Source of the DNA: Reticulitermes lucifugus
Lineage: Eukaryota; Arthropoda; Insecta; Blattodea; Rhinotermitidae
Length of the DNA stretch: 52,543 bases
Assembly (NCBI GenBank): GCA_026260175.1
Contig: JAKCWW010000002.1
Span: 170,101-222,643, forward strand
Reading direction: 5' to 3'
Below the pieces are notes generated by a model. That model searched no databases, was not told the origin of the DNA, and saw nothing but the letters and a program-made list of their open reading frames with translations. Every line of letters begins with the position of its first letter. The first letter of the stretch is position 1. Below, one piece after another: positions 1 to 12,852 of this stretch. A program made the position numbers and the translations under genes.

Positions 1-344
1 TCTAGGGTATGCTAGAACACGTGGTGCAGTCGTAAGTAAAGCGTCTAGGGTATGCTAGAACACGTGGTGGAGTCGTAAGTACAGTATCTAGGGTATGCTA
101 GAACACGTGGTGCAGTCGTAAGTAAAGCGTCTAGGGTATGCTAGAACACGTGGTGCAGTCGTAAGTAAAGCGTCAAGGTTATGCTAGAACACGTGGTGGA
201 GTCGTAAGTAAAGCGTCTAGGGTATGCTAGAACACGTGGTGGAGTCGTAAGTAAAGCGTCTAGGGTAAGCCAGAACATGTGGTGGAGTCGTAAGTACAGT
301 ATCTAGGGTATGCTAGAACACGTGGTCAAGTCGGAAGTAAAGCA
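1..344. repeat. Tandem array, 8 units of 43 bp, each with an E-box-like core
   Basis: Units begin at 1, 44, 87, 130, 173, 216, 259 and 302, so the period is exactly 43 bp with no indel in eight units. Each unit begins TCTAGGGTATGC or a variant and ends near GTCGTAAGTA. Seven of eight units contain the palindrome CACGTG; the unit at 259 has CATGTG. Two sub-variants exist: units at 44 and 259 end ACAGTA, most others AAAGCG. The array runs off the left edge, so its full length is unknown. This is a minisatellite or the edge of a satellite block. Any regulatory role of the E-boxes is inference. Confidence 0.97.
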
Positions 345-3300
345 TTTTTACTTTAATTTCCGATAGCCAAGCACTCCCAATTTCAATGAATCATTTTCTT
401 GCGTAACACTCTCGCAAAAGCCATTGTAAAAAAAACTTTTACTTGATAGAACCTGATAACGGATGCCCAATATTATACTGACTACAGAAAACGGATGACG
501 ATCTTTGAGCTCGTTCATATCTCCATTATTTTCCCCAACAGACACCCCCAAATTTTATTTCGGGTAACACTAGTTAATTTTTGCTAATTCCCGTTGTCAA
601 ATAGCTCACAAAAATTTTCCCTAAACATAAGTGCTTCTTCAAACTGCCCGTTAATATAAAACCATCTGCTATTTTTGACTTTCAGTCAATGTAAATTATC
701 AAATATCAATGAAGCATGTACACATTACAGCTAAACAAATATTGAATTTTATTTCCGAAGAACTTAAGTAAAAAGCACACAAATATGCCATTTGAATTAA
801 AATAATGTGGGAATTTAACATGTCCACTCTTTTCCTTTATTCACCATGGATTAGGGCCTATGAATTTTTAAGTTTAGGGGTTAATTTTAAAAATATGCGC
901 ATTTTTACAACTGCTAAGCGTCCCTGTTTGAGGTATCAGCCAATGAAGACTTCGTTTTTTATATAACATCAAATTTCGAGCGGTTTGAGGCAATTCGGCC
1001 ACCGAAATTTATCATATTCTTAAACTATACAATACTTGTACGAAATGGGCATCACATGTAGTTCCAAGGACAAGAAATATAACGAAGTCTTTTTCGAAAA
1101 CTTCAATGGAAGATACCTCTCAGGGACTGTGGAAGCACAGCACTACAATGGGGATTGGAGAAATAAGCAGTAAGAATGTGTGCTAGCCTTCGGCTTAGAA
1201 TCGGATCAAGAGGAGTGATTTTACGTGAGCCATGCAGGACGTGCTTCTGGGTTGTTTCATGAAAGAACATCGTCAAGCTACTGCGTTTTGTACAGTACTT
1301 TAAATATAACCATCAATGAATCGCAGTCGATTTTCACTGACATAAGCATATTATCTGCACGATGTTAGCATACCATAACGCTCCCTTTCAAGTCAAAATA
1401 CATTTTACTTATCACTGGATTGTAAGGTGTGCGAGGTTCAAAAGATTTATTCAAAAGCTTGGTTAAAGGAAATAAGAAATACACACAAAAGTTTTAAGAA
1501 AATTCGCTTTGAAACACAATCCATTTGAATACAAAGATAAAAACGTGAGTATGACATTAAAATGTATCCGAAGGAAATAGATTGTGAGGATGATTTAATT
1601 TAATTATTTCGGAATCGTGTCCAAGTTGAGTCTAATATTAAACTTTCTGAATCATCGGCTTCATCTACTAGAAATAAATTCTTATTTAAGTAGCAAGCAC
1701 GAGTTCTTAGTTTTTAAATTCTAGCAGGCCTACATTTACGACAAAAACAGTACCCTTATTTTGTACATATGTAGATATTTCATAAAAAGTATCCTTTGAC
1801 CACGTAAAAAGGCCTATCAAAGGTGAGTTACATATCGATAGAACAATGAGTGCAATAATAGGAACATGGGTCATAATTCTCCAGAACGGTATAGACAGCC
1901 TCCAAATTCGAGGCATCAGCATAGTTATACAAAGCAAGTGCCACGCCGAGGACCGACATCTCTACAATGACATGTGAACGTAACTGTCATCTGGTGCTTT
2001 TGCTCTTTGCAATTGAACTGTTACACATCTTTGTTGAAAGTATAAAAACTACAATAATTGTGTCCAAAATATTAGGTGCCAACGTACAAAATCTTTATTC
2101 CGGGTGATAAGGTGTCCAGGATTTGAAAACCTTTGAAATAGCCTGGCGTCTTTGTAGTCTGAAATTAGAGTGATACCAATCTTTCGTGTATATATGACAC
2201 TCTTCTTCTGCCTCCAAGTTACTGGATGAAGATGATGAATTTTTTTACGAATTATAAAATAAGGAATTGAAATAGGAACAGAAGAGATGTGGCGGTACAT
2301 TTTCCAGCAGATGCAGATTCTTGAAAAGCAGACTGGAGACCTTCAAGCAAAAAAATTATAAATGACTAAAATTGGAATTGAAGATGTGATTTTGGCATTT
2401 GGCTGTTTAATTAGAAGCTCGGAAATGAAAGGCGTGGAGACAATGGTGCCAAATAAGGAGAGAGGAGGAGACTGGCTGTACAATCCGAACAATCGCAATA
2501 GCCGCAGTGGGCTGTTCCCAAGAAATTGGAAGTATTGTTAAAATCGTAGAACGTAAAATTTCTCAACAAATTGGGGTTCTCGCTATTTCAGTTAGGACGT
2601 TTCATTGAAACAATTTATCCAATATTATTTTGTTTTTACAGCTTCTTGCATCTCCTTATTGGAAAGACATCACACTACTTTGTGTTGTATAAAACCAATG
2701 TTATAATTTATACTTCCTTCCTGAATTTAATTGTTATTAAAATTACGCTCCTATTGACCCCTTTTAAGTCCGACTGTCATCTAAACTCTATATAAGCTTT
2801 GGTTCCCAGATCGCAGTAAGAATAATTCATCTGCATTAGAAAGACAGAGCAGTTAACATGTGTTAAGGATATAATCTGTATTTACAGTGGGAATCATAAG
2901 AAACACATAAGCCTACTTACAATTTTGTACATTTTTAAAAACCTAAATACACAGCAAATAAATTCTGAGTATTTGTTTCTTTTTTTCATCACTATAAAAT
3001 ATAAAGAAGAAAGACCTTAACAATCTTCATTTTAGACACATTCCAATGAAAGAACAAAGCGTCTATTTCCTGCGTGTGTTTGTGTATTCAGAAAACTGCT
3101 ACAAAAGCAAACAAGGTTTGAATCAATACGTAATGCCCAGGAATGTAATTTAATTTGTTTCAACGAAGAATTACGCTACCTGTACTGCTGACGGCCAGTT
3201 TGAAATAAATGTGAATTATCCAGTGGCAGCACACAAAACACTATAGGCCCATTTTCCAGAATATTAGAGATCTTGAAGATTTTTCTATTAGTATAAGGCT

Positions 3301-3749
3301 TTAAAGCATATTACCTATGCACATAGTTATTATATTTTTTCCCATAGCTTAAAAACGCGCTGCATTTCCTTTACAAAATATATCGCGTATTTTTTTTGTG
3401 AAAATAATCGTTATTGCTTAGAAACAAATAAGTGAATGTATCTTGTGTTTGACTCGGAAAGTTACTGCAAATTAAATCAGGCTTTCTACATAGTTTCAAT
3501 ACTTCAATTAAGAATTTATATTACACTGCATATACGGATTACAAACTCGAAGCTTGAACCGGGTAGCTGCTGAGAGACTTGTGTGGTGATATTAGATGTA
3601 ACAAAAGAGACAATGCTGTGAGAGTAAAGAAACCTTGATCTATTAAGAAAGTGAGCATTTTAAGGTGCCTTCATAAGCACGTTTTCAAAGAAGTTGTCAA
3701 TTGCTAAAACTATATTGATTCGGTTATAAATGAAAGACTGAGTGTGAAG
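345..3749. other. Non-coding AT-rich DNA, nothing recognised
   Basis: Only short open frames (83 codons or fewer) occur, on both strands, without recognisable domains. I see no repeat family, RNA gene or convincing splice-bounded exon here. Confidence 0.7.
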
Positions 3750-3895
3750 CATCGGTGGAATATTAGGAGAAACCACGTACTGGAAGAGAACCCTGTCCCA
3801 TTGCCACTTTTTACATCAAAAGACACACAATGCTTGGCCTGGAATCGAGCCCGGACCTCCGCACTAAAGTACCGCTGGTTAACCGTCTGAAAAAT
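3750..3895 (-). mobile_element. SINE family B copy, decayed
   Basis: Read on the minus strand, a tRNA-like head is followed by the family body. The B-box-like site is GGCTCGATTCC (plus-strand 3841-3851), one mismatch from GGTTCGANTCC. The body shares the CTGTCCCA-TTGCCA module and the GACCTCCGC neighbourhood with the copy at 44840-45018. The A box is degraded. Family membership rests on the collinear match to the other copies in this window. Confidence 0.6.
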
Positions 3896-5529
3896 GGCAT
3901 AACCTTTTAAGGTGTATTATACAAACCTTCTATGGGGATATATAATTAAATAGGCTATGAGACAATACATTAAAATAAACCCTGCTAAATAGTGGCTGTA
4001 AGCCCTTGAACTTTATAGACTCAGAATTCATACAGTGAAATACACGGTTGACCTTTTCACGCCTACCCTCAGCAGGTAAATTATTTCGTTTAGTTACCCC
4101 ATTCTAATGTAACCAGTAACAACATTGTGTAAGGTTTTGAATATGGTGAACCACATTTGGGATAATTCGTTCATGGACTTTTTCCATCGTGTGGTTTTTA
4201 AAAATTTGGAATTAAAAGAATACAGGTTTTCAAGGACAAGATCTGCATCCGTCCTCAGGCTTTGTCTCGGTTTTAGGTCTCTATCTTCAAAAATACACTT
4301 TCTACAACAACTTGTTTTGTTCTCTTGCACCTGGTATTAGGCATGAAGGTTGTGCCACTTTCAATATTATCTCTTGCCCACGTTTTAAGAATGGCTTTCC
4401 CTTTCGGGTCAAATAGGAAATTTTGACTGTATTTTTAGCCCGAAAACCGGGACCGCTCCTCTCCCCGAAACAGTGTCAATTAGTTAATTACTTTTCAATA
4501 AGAGACTACAGACAATGTCCATGAAGTAAATTATTTCAAACGTAACTGTTAACCTTCGTAGCCAGCGGTCTCCAAACACCCACCATGTATGAATTCATAA
4601 TATTCTAAGTGCAATTTATTGTCACGTCTTTCAGGCGTCACTGCAGGTCGAACGAAAGCCCTTTCAGTTCTGGGATCCTTATAGGAGCTACGTAAAACAG
4701 AAGAGCTTACGGTGAAGCTGTTAGAATTTTCTCCAACGACGCTGGTATAACATTACTATATGTCAAACTTTCATCTGCTTCTCTTTTCTGGTTCAAGGCG
4801 ATGCAGTCTGTGTGTAAAATTTGTAGGAAATCTCAGGCGATGCCAAAGGTTCCATGTACTGAGGCTTTGTTAATTTATAGTCCCTATGCAGTGAGTGATT
4901 AGTTGTTTCTCAGATCCTGTGATTGTAAGAAAGTGTCTCATCATCATTCGTAATGCAATCGTCACATTTATCGTCGTCTTACACGCCGTTGCTTCTCTAT
5001 TTGTCTATTGTTAAAGTTATTATTATTGGTATTAAATATTATTACATATTTATTTCACAGATTCGTGCATTGATTAATATTTAAAACGAAAATGTCCTAC
5101 GTATAGGCCATTATATTAACCTACCATATGAAGAGTACAAGGGAATAGAAATCAGAATCTCTCAGAAATAATACCGAAGGAAAGAAAATGGTTCCAGCGT
5201 GAAATCGATCATTGCTCAGTCATCACTAAATTTTAAATAGTGTGTTACTTGGTATCCATGTGTCTGCAGTCTTAATGCTTTGGTGCTCCTGAGACTGGAC
5301 GATGAAGAACCACTTTGCGTTTTACTTATTGAGTGCCCTGTTGTTCTCTCTCATCGAAATTTCCTATGATTCAGACATTTTAATAACATAACACTGTTAT
5401 CGGAAACAACTAACCTTTGCAGGGAAATAAATTATGCTACTAGATCAGTTCGATAAAGCGAGAAGGTAAAGATGTGGACGGCCCAGGAATTGTTCGAATT
5501 CAGATATCGTGAGATTTTTCTGTAGCCTA
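3896..5529. other. Non-coding interval with one half of a diverged repeat pair
   Basis: No coding signal is seen. Positions 4378-4412 resemble 8165-8201 (see those entries). The rest is unremarkable AT-rich DNA. Confidence 0.6.
4378..4412 (+). repeat. Dispersed repeat, copy 1 of an unnamed pair
   Basis: TTTAAGAATGGCTTTCC followed by CGGGTC matches the copy near 8165, which reads GTTAAGAATAGCTTTCC then CGGGTCC. Order and spacing agree. The family is not recognised and only this core can be aligned by eye. Confidence 0.45.
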
Positions 5530-5718
5530 ATCCAAAGCGTACAGGCGGATTCTGGCGCCCAGATAATTTCCTACTCAATGGGTAACAGGAGCTTTTCCCG
5601 GAAGTAAATCTGCCGTGGCCTGAAGCTAACCACTCATCTCCATCTAGTACCGAAATTAAGAATGATTGGATTTATAATCTCACTCCCTCCTGTGCCTTCA
5701 TGATGTGTACATGGACAA
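5530..5718 (+). mobile_element. SINE family A copy, 5'-truncated
   Basis: The body modules occur in family order: a GGCGGATTCTGG module, then CTACTCAATGGGTA, then ACCACTCATCTCCATCTAGT, then a TTAAGAATGATTGGA module and a terminal CTTCATGATGTG. The same series, in either orientation, is found in about eleven other places in this window. The tRNA-derived head is missing or unrecognisable. It is a non-autonomous Pol III retroposon remnant. Confidence 0.75.
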
Positions 5719-5837
5719 ATTTGCCTTAGCTTTTCCAGATTTTCAGTTATTGATAAACATCCTTATAAAGCAGCCTAACTAAATTATTTCTGTTATCTCC
5801 ATTACAATATAATTCTCGTTTATTTAAGTAATATATA

Positions 5838-5893
5838 ACATTATTATTGTTGTTATTATCATCAACATCATCATCATCATCACATAATTATCA
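5838..5893. repeat. Microsatellite, ATT/ATC type
   Basis: Interrupted ATT, GTT and ATC triplets run across this stretch, with an uninterrupted (ATC) block near 5867-5881. Confidence 0.85.
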
Positions 5894-6149
5894 TCACTCA
5901 GAGCTAAGTCTAATGTTACGAAAAACAATTTAACCAAAATAAGTCTCCGAATTCAGGAGAATAAAATTCAGCAAATAAATGGAATTTCTTTTTTGAGACC
6001 AGAAAAGAAGGATAAGATGGAAGCGAGCTTCTGATCATGATTTTATTTGACAAGGTAGGAACTGTGTAATAAAAGTTCGGATATTCAAACTTTTTCACGG
6101 AAATAGTTTATTTTATTGCATGTGAATTACTCCGTTTGTATTATCCGCT

Positions 6150-6450
6150 TATATTTTTTTACTGAAATCTATTTCCTCCCATTGTGGTCCTTTCCACCCT
6201 TTGATCCTCCATACCCCCCTTTCCATCTTTCGTTATTTTTAAGTTTCGTGTCATTAAATTCAAGACTCCATCCCCAGTCTCCAACACAAAATTATTTTTC
6301 CTTCTTCTTCACTCACCCGTATTTCACCCCTTCCTTATGGACATTTCTCCGCCCCTTTTTTCTCATTATAACCCCTTCTTTTCTTTCTAAAATAACACCC
6401 TTTTCCAATTTTTCACCCAGCCATTTTCACAACTTCAGTATTATCAATTT
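6150..6450 (+). repeat. Low-complexity pyrimidine-rich tract
   Basis: The plus strand is strongly enriched for C and T, with many TTTC, CCTT and CCCC runs and few purines. It keeps one frame open for 112 codons by composition alone. Confidence 0.75.
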
Positions 6451-8164
6451 TTAATCCATTCAAGCAGATGTTTGTGTTCCCATCTGTAAGAACGTAAGAA
6501 ATATATAACAAAATGTGACACTGTCGAAGCACTATACGCTTTATTGTCTGCTTAATTAGGTGTTCGTGTTTTATATTTTAACCCTTTCTGTGCTGGTATT
6601 CACGTAAAGAAACCTTCTTCCGTTAAAATATTTCCACATTAACGTTAGCTTATAAATTTTGTTGCTGAAAACCACTAAAGTCAGTAGTTGCATCTAAGTG
6701 TTACGAAACATCAGTGCGAGTATTTTCACCGGTGGTCTCAAACACCATCAAATCCAGAGCAGAGCGACAAGTAATTTTAAGTGAGATATGTAGTAGGCGA
6801 AGAGAAAAATATACTCCTACAATTTTGTTCCTCTGAACATAAAATGTAAGTAAGAGTGTAAATCAGAGTTTCATCAATCAGACTTAAACTATGAAGCTTT
6901 ATATCTCATAACAGGTGAATAAGAATGCAAGCACTATGAGACATTTGCCTTTACTTGTCCTTTTATTGCTTAGGTGGAAGAAGAAAAAATGCTGGGAAGT
7001 TCTGTTACAGGATCACTACTGGTTCTACAATATATCAAGCAAGTTTGGATAAAAATTTATGAAACTAATTTATAAAGTTTGCTCATTCCACTGGTGGAGC
7101 TTGGTACTAAAGTTTCTTGGCTTCAACAGCCTATCTGCATTGAATTCAAACTAGGAACTACCTTAAATGAATAACCGATTAATGCTGTTGTTTATACAAT
7201 TTATCAATAACATTATTTGCAATTTGAAGCGCTATTTATTTATAATATACGAACAGTTCATCCTCTGTACTGTGTCTGTCCAGATATTGGTAAAGACGTT
7301 ATGATGCATTTTGATAGCATAAGAAATATGAACGCCAAAAAATATGCAGCAAGCAATCATAAATTTTGGTTATACAGATTTTGGAATTATTACTTGCTTA
7401 TAAAATGGTTTTGTTACTTTACAAAAATTATACATATATCTTATCCTACCACACTTATTTTCAGGCGGTAAGTTTATTCAAAATACTTATAATTTATTTA
7501 GGAACAAGATTAACGTTTAAATCATTCTGCTTCTGTTTCAAAACCCTTACAGACAACCAGACACTACTAAACATTCAAATCATGACAAATAGTCAAGGTC
7601 AAGTCACCACACAGCAGAGTTCCTCTTGGTAATACAATTTTCCGTAACTTCGATATCTTTTACAAAGTTTATATTAGCTACCTGAAAATTTCACACTATC
7701 CATTGCTAATTACTTAAGCTGCAACTTCCATTGCTCGTAGTTTTTAGACACCACTTTCTATATTTTGCCAAGTTTTCTTCTCTTAATTTTTAATTTTACC
7801 TATTGTTTATACATAGTCTTACTTCCGTACTTGCCTGTAATTGGCTTATTCTACAGCCAGGCACTTAAATTAAATAAAGTACTATTAAAGAATTAATTTT
7901 TAAAGGATGAATAATTAGACATTTGACAAACGTCGTTTACAACAATATTAGATTACCACTACGGCTTCTATCAATAGAGTCAAAGCGTATAAGTTAATTC
8001 TACAGGATTCTGACGATAGTATATCACATTTGGAATTATTTTCTATTTGGAATTTTTCAGTCTTCCAGTGCTTAAAAAATAAACGTGTCGAGGAAAGGAT
8101 AATTACTCCGTCCTCAGGTAAAGGCTAAGGGAAACACCTTTTCACCTGTATGCTATAGGAAAAG

Positions 8165-8201
8165 CCAAGTTGTTAAGAATAGCTTTCCTCATCGGGTCCA
8201 A
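8165..8201 (+). repeat. Dispersed repeat, copy 2 of an unnamed pair
   Basis: It matches 4378-4412 over TTAAGAATnGCTTTCC and the following CGGGTC. Both copies lie in the same orientation about 3.8 kb apart. Confidence 0.45.
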
Positions 8202-9239
8202 AATTATTAGGCTTTTCCCTTACACCGTGGCTTGACTTGTGACTGATGGAAATAAAGCCAGTGTTTAAAATGGATTTCCTAGCTAAGATTCGAAACCAGC
8301 ATTTCCTGAATATAATAAATTGGAAAATTTTTCATTAAGCACTTTCTTCATTTCGACACTTGATGGGTTTAAACAGTTATCTTTATGATATGGTAGCGTA
8401 ATTCAGGATTGAGCGTATGTTGCACAGTGGGCATGAGCTTGGGTGGGCTTCAGAGCAGTGTTCCCCAATTTAATTTGGAAAATTTCGGACTTGAAAGGTT
8501 AACGGAAAGTTCAGTAAACGTCCTGTATATGAAGCTAAAACAAGACCACAAATAACGGTAACAACACATAACTTTTGAACAAAAATGTGCGATAAACCTC
8601 TCACATAATTGGAAATATTTTATATAAATATCATATTTCGTGGATAGGGAAAATAAAGTTTAATTAGTAATAGGCAGTTCCACAACAAAAAACTCTTTTT
8701 AAAGATAAGATTATTTTATTTATTCTAACATTGCACCAATAAAGAAATGTTTGACATAGTTAATCATTTTTAAATAAAAATAAAAATAATTTTAAATTAA
8801 ATGTATAACAGTAATGTTTAAATCATCGTTTCATATTGCAACGCAATTTTCTTGCGGTATCCTATTTCCACTTCTCAGAACCCCATGTTTCCGCAAACAC
8901 CATTTCGAAACACTGCCCCAGAGCCTCTGTGGGCGTGATGTGTAAGATATTAGCCCTAGCAGAGAACATAATGTCGTAGTCCAACATGAATCCATTAATT
9001 GTACTGACTGACGGATGAATATTTACCAGCTTGTACTGGAGAAATTAAGAGACACTTTTTATTGGGAAGTGATCACTGGGATGAGTAGTGTGATAAGATT
9101 TGCGAGAACAGTACTTATAATATGGTTGTAGAATTTTAAATTTTTGAAATTATTTAGGCTTCTCCATAGCCAGACTTAATACTTTCTATTACTCTATTAA
9201 AACCTAACGGCATAGATCACGATACTTCTTAAAAAACTG

Positions 9240-9345
9240 TATATCTTCAACTGGCCAAGGATTACCTGTCTTTTAGGAAACCCGAATGTTTATTACAGTG
9301 TTCAAAAGTTCCTGTTACTAGCCCACAATCTTCTCTAGTTTCCGC
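9240..9345 (-). mobile_element. Non-LTR retrotransposon 3' remnant (ORF end)
   Basis: The minus strand reads NTVINIRVS, stop, KTGN, which aligns with VSAVMNLRVP, stop, NAGN at 46328-46480 and with the copy near 13.6 kb. The stop falls at the same place in all three, so it is probably the authentic ORF terminus. Only the C-terminal tail and the start of the 3' UTR remain. The LINE clade is not resolved. Confidence 0.6.
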
Positions 9346-9617
9346 ATTTGGAGCACAATAATTTACACACACAGACACACACATGCAAAACCTCCTCTGC
9401 CATTTTTTATGTTGACTTCAGAACGCATTTTTCTTCCATGCCATACTGTCAGAATAGAAACCGAGTTTTCGCAAAAACAAAAACTTAAAAATGCGTAAAA
9501 GTGGAAGCGCTTTTTTATTCAATGCTCCGCATGTCTGAAAGTACATTGCTTTTTGGAAGTTTCCAAGCCTTCGCTCGTTTCTCCTACTGGTAAAAATAAA
9601 TTGTAGATGAAAATAAG

Positions 9618-9792
9618 TGTGGAGGGAGCATTGATGAAATTATACTGACAGGGAAAACCGAAATACTTAGAGAAAATCCTGTTTCAGTGCATTTCTGTGC
9701 ACCATAAAAGTACATGAAATTCCCGGGGATCGAAACCGTCTTCCGCGGTGACAGCCCGACTAATAGCGGCCTGAGCCTTGGCACGGCCATAA
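9618..9792 (-). mobile_element. SINE family B copy
   Basis: On the minus strand the head begins GGCCGTGCCAAGGCTCAGG, carries CACCGCGGAAGACGG and then a B-box-like GGTTTCGATCCCC (plus-strand 9725-9737). The body continues with a CTGAAACAGGA module, TCGGTTTTCCCTGTCAGT and an ATGAAATT-type end. All of these appear in the same order at 44840-45018. It looks close to full length but decayed, with a poor A box. Confidence 0.75.
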
Positions 9793-10047
9793 AAAATTAG
9801 ATGGGGATTGTAATAGAGGCACAGTGTTATCTGTGAGGGAAGAACTGAGGTTTTAATTATTGTTTAGACGAGGTTCAATCGGCACCTTGCAACTCTTATT
9901 CTGGAATACCTATTGCAACGTTATTCTCTCTACGCCAAGGCTTTCCAAGTGGCCTCTCCTTCTGGTTTACCAAATGAAATGTGTGATATTCAACAACGAT
10001 GTAAATTGCTGTTTTTAAATTACGATGGTGTTGCATGAATTAACAAG

Positions 10048-10200
10048 GATGGAGCATTAGTGAAATGATACTGACAGGAAAAAGAACTCATAATACACGA
10101 AGAAACTCCTGTCAAAATATATTCTCTTCAGCAGATATCTCACAAAATGGCCTGTGATTGAAATTGAGCATCCACAATGCAAAGCCTGAGCCATCCGGAT
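10048..10200 (-). mobile_element. SINE family B copy, decayed
   Basis: The end GGAGCATTAGTGAAATGATA and the CTGACAGG module match the neighbouring copy at 9618-9792 (GGAGCATTGATGAAATTATA, CTGACAGG). The head end shows GCCTGAGCCAT on the plus strand, the expected A-box side. The B box is eroded. It lies in the same orientation as its neighbour, about 260 bp away. Confidence 0.65.
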
Positions 10201-12680
10201 AGAATGTAATCTATGTATGTTTTATTTCCCGAATTCATTCTAAATATTATAGGAAAGTAGGAAAACTATCGAATATTAACAAGTCCTCAAAATCCAAAAG
10301 AATCTCCAAAATTTGTTCCACAATAAAACACATTTCTTCTAGAAATCAAATGCACCATTAAAACATGCCTATCTTAAATTTAAAAGCCATTTTAAAATCC
10401 ACTATTCAAATTCATAATATATCAAACATCAAAATTACATGAACTTTGTTGTTTATGCCTGCAAGGCTAATTTAACATGAAGAAGCAACCATGTTTTTGA
10501 TGGGTGTGTTTTCACCGCCTCTTTTCGCGATAATGTAAGCCACTTATCACTTTCAACCTGTCTTCTCTTCTACTAAAAAATCCCACGACTCCATCTTTTA
10601 TCATGACATCGTTGCTAATCAGAAACTGCTGATATTTCGAAACTCCATCTTGTAAAAGCTAACAGCTAAAATATCAAGCAAAAATAACACAACTTACATT
10701 ATAACTGAACATCAAAACCAGAAACCAGTTTAAATTATCAACGCTCACACAATTTGTTTATTTGTTTCAGACAATTCTTACAACAATATAGTACACCTGC
10801 CAACAGTTTTATAACAGAAACATGTTGTGTTCTCTGTGGTGTACGAGATGAATCCTTATGCAAGATGTAGGATGATTCTAGTCTCTAAGAGTTAAGACAC
10901 ATCTCCTCCTTTCTGTTACCCTATATTTTTCTTCATTTACGGTTAGAAGAATGTCACTGTCGTTATGACAGTCCATAGGATGTCGAATGCTAGATTTTGA
11001 AAAAGAATTAGAAGGGATGTAAAAGGAAGCGGAAATGAACTAATTTTAAGTACTGTCCCGGAACTTGCCTGGACGAACTGAGGAACACACGAAAATATTT
11101 AGTCAGGACAGCCGGAGTCATCATCAAAATTTGAATTTCTTAACTCATCAAGTCAGAAATACGTCTGCTTCAGAACCTGCTTGGAGAGCTTGCCTTTTAA
11201 ATAAAGACAATTTTTCCCTCTCCTGTAAAATGAAGTCTACATGGGAGTGGAATTATGGCTGCACTCGTAAATTTTAAAGTCGTCTGATGAAACTTTTATG
11301 CATTCTTTTCGAAAAGAGCAAGAAGTGAATGGAATAGGTTTCGTCCATCCACATGTTGTTAATGAAGGACTTTTTGTTGATACTTTTGGAAGTCTTCTGA
11401 AACATAAATAGTGTGTTCATTTTTTTTATAGGGACAACATAATAATTATTTTTATAAAATTCTAATCGAAATTCTTAAGCGGATTAAGATGTAGAAAGTG
11501 TAGACAGCACTTGGATCTGATGACTTAACTTCTTTGTTTCGAGAATAGGATGCAATATAGAGTGCTATGTGCAGCGTGCTCAACATTAGAGTAAAAACAA
11601 TATCTTTGTAAATGAAATTAGGACTAAATTCGAGTTGAGCAGAATAGACAAGAATGGAATTGGCGAAGCAACCTTACTCCGTATCAGAATACACAGTTCC
11701 CCAGTCTTTGAGTAAAAACAGCTTTATAAATCTGTGACTGAACCTGCGGATTCCTGAAATTGCCCAGAAAATACACAATGGAGATTAGCATTAAGAACTA
11801 ATTTCTTTACCCATCTAACCTACTACACACAGTATGTCCAGAACCTCTGTAGTTATAAATATTCCACAAGTTCCTCTGTTGCAACGATAACCGAAATTTC
11901 ATCATTCATAACCAAAGTTTTCTATACAAATTTTGGCATGCCTTCCATGTATCCGACTCAACCTCTCTGTTTTGTGTGTTTTCTTGTGCAATTTATTGCA
12001 AGGACGGATATAAGTTTGCACATTCTTATATGTGACTTAAGCCACTTCTAACCTATGAAATGTAAGTAACAAGTGTTGTAAGAGGCGGAACAAAGTGACA
12101 GGTCTCTTTCTGATAGTGACGTCATAAAAATGTGGCGACGTACAATCAAGTTACGTAAGTCACAATGCGGTACTACAGAAACCGTGAACTTCTTACGTTT
12201 AAGGTCGAATGAGCCGTATATTCTTAAAAAATGTTCATTTTTTCCGCGTTCGAAGTACCATTAACGCAAAAGAATTTATGTTCAGCGTCACAAAGGAAGA
12301 AAATTAAGTCAACCGTCTCTTATCCAAGGATGTTCGAGGACTTTATACCTGCAGTTAAAGCGGGCGTAGCGCTAAAACCAAGTGAGTGAAGCATACAGCT
12401 ATACCTCCTTTCCGGTATATATCTTCATGTTTACTATTTTTACCTAGTAAGAATTGGAATAACTCAGCACATTAATTCCCTACGTGTTTCGATTTTCAGT
12501 AAAAACAAATACTCGTATTTGGATTCCACGATATTCAGACCGGCACTGAGGCTCCATTGGAATTTGAAGCGAAGCCAACCTACATCTGACATTTATTCAC
12601 TGCAGACGTTAAAAATGCATTAAATCCTACCTTTTTTTAATATACACATTTTCATCAAGTGGTAGACATTCATTTTTCTC
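10201..12680. other. Non-coding interval, nothing recognised
   Basis: No open frame longer than about 70 codons and no recognisable repeat family. A single TGACGTCA octamer at 12117-12124 is treated as a chance match. Confidence 0.65.
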
Positions 12681-12800
12681 AGAGGCGGGTAACCCTTAAT
12701 ATTTTGCAGGTTGGACGCTCGGGGTTGTGTTCCCAGAACAAGATTTTGTTTTCACGGCAACGCCCAGACCGACTCTGGGTTCACATAACCTCCTGTCCAA
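12681..12800 (+). mobile_element. Probable SINE family A fragment
   Basis: CGGGGTTGTGTTCCCAG looks like an eroded B box and its flank. It is followed at the expected distance by CGCCCAGACCGACTCTGGG and CATAACCTCCTGTCC, which resemble the family modules around GACCGGCTCTGG and CCACCCAGCCTCC. The 3' half is absent. Confidence 0.45.
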
Positions 12801-12852
12801 AACGTTGCGAAAGTTGGACAGCTGGAGAGTGTAGCTGATCATTCATTTTTCT

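Larger units (their letters stand above)
5894..9239. other. Non-coding interval
   Basis: It holds a pyrimidine-rich plus strand at about 6150-6450 and copy 2 of the diverged repeat pair at 8165-8201. The 112-codon open frame at 6116 is a by-product of the pyrimidine-rich composition (mostly Phe, Pro, Ser, Leu). No recognised gene. Confidence 0.65.

Noticed and set aside
1..344. CRISPR-like array
   Set aside because: Units are directly adjacent with no variable spacers, and the context is eukaryotic.
1833..1840. Perfect DRE octamer TATCGATA
   Set aside because: A single octamer is expected about once in a window this size; no other promoter signal lies nearby.
6116..6454. 112-codon open frame as a gene
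   Set aside because: The frame is kept open by a pyrimidine-rich strand and encodes mostly Phe, Pro, Ser and Leu.
12117..12124. Perfect CRE octamer TGACGTCA
   Set aside because: Isolated and expected by chance at this length; no exon or promoter context.
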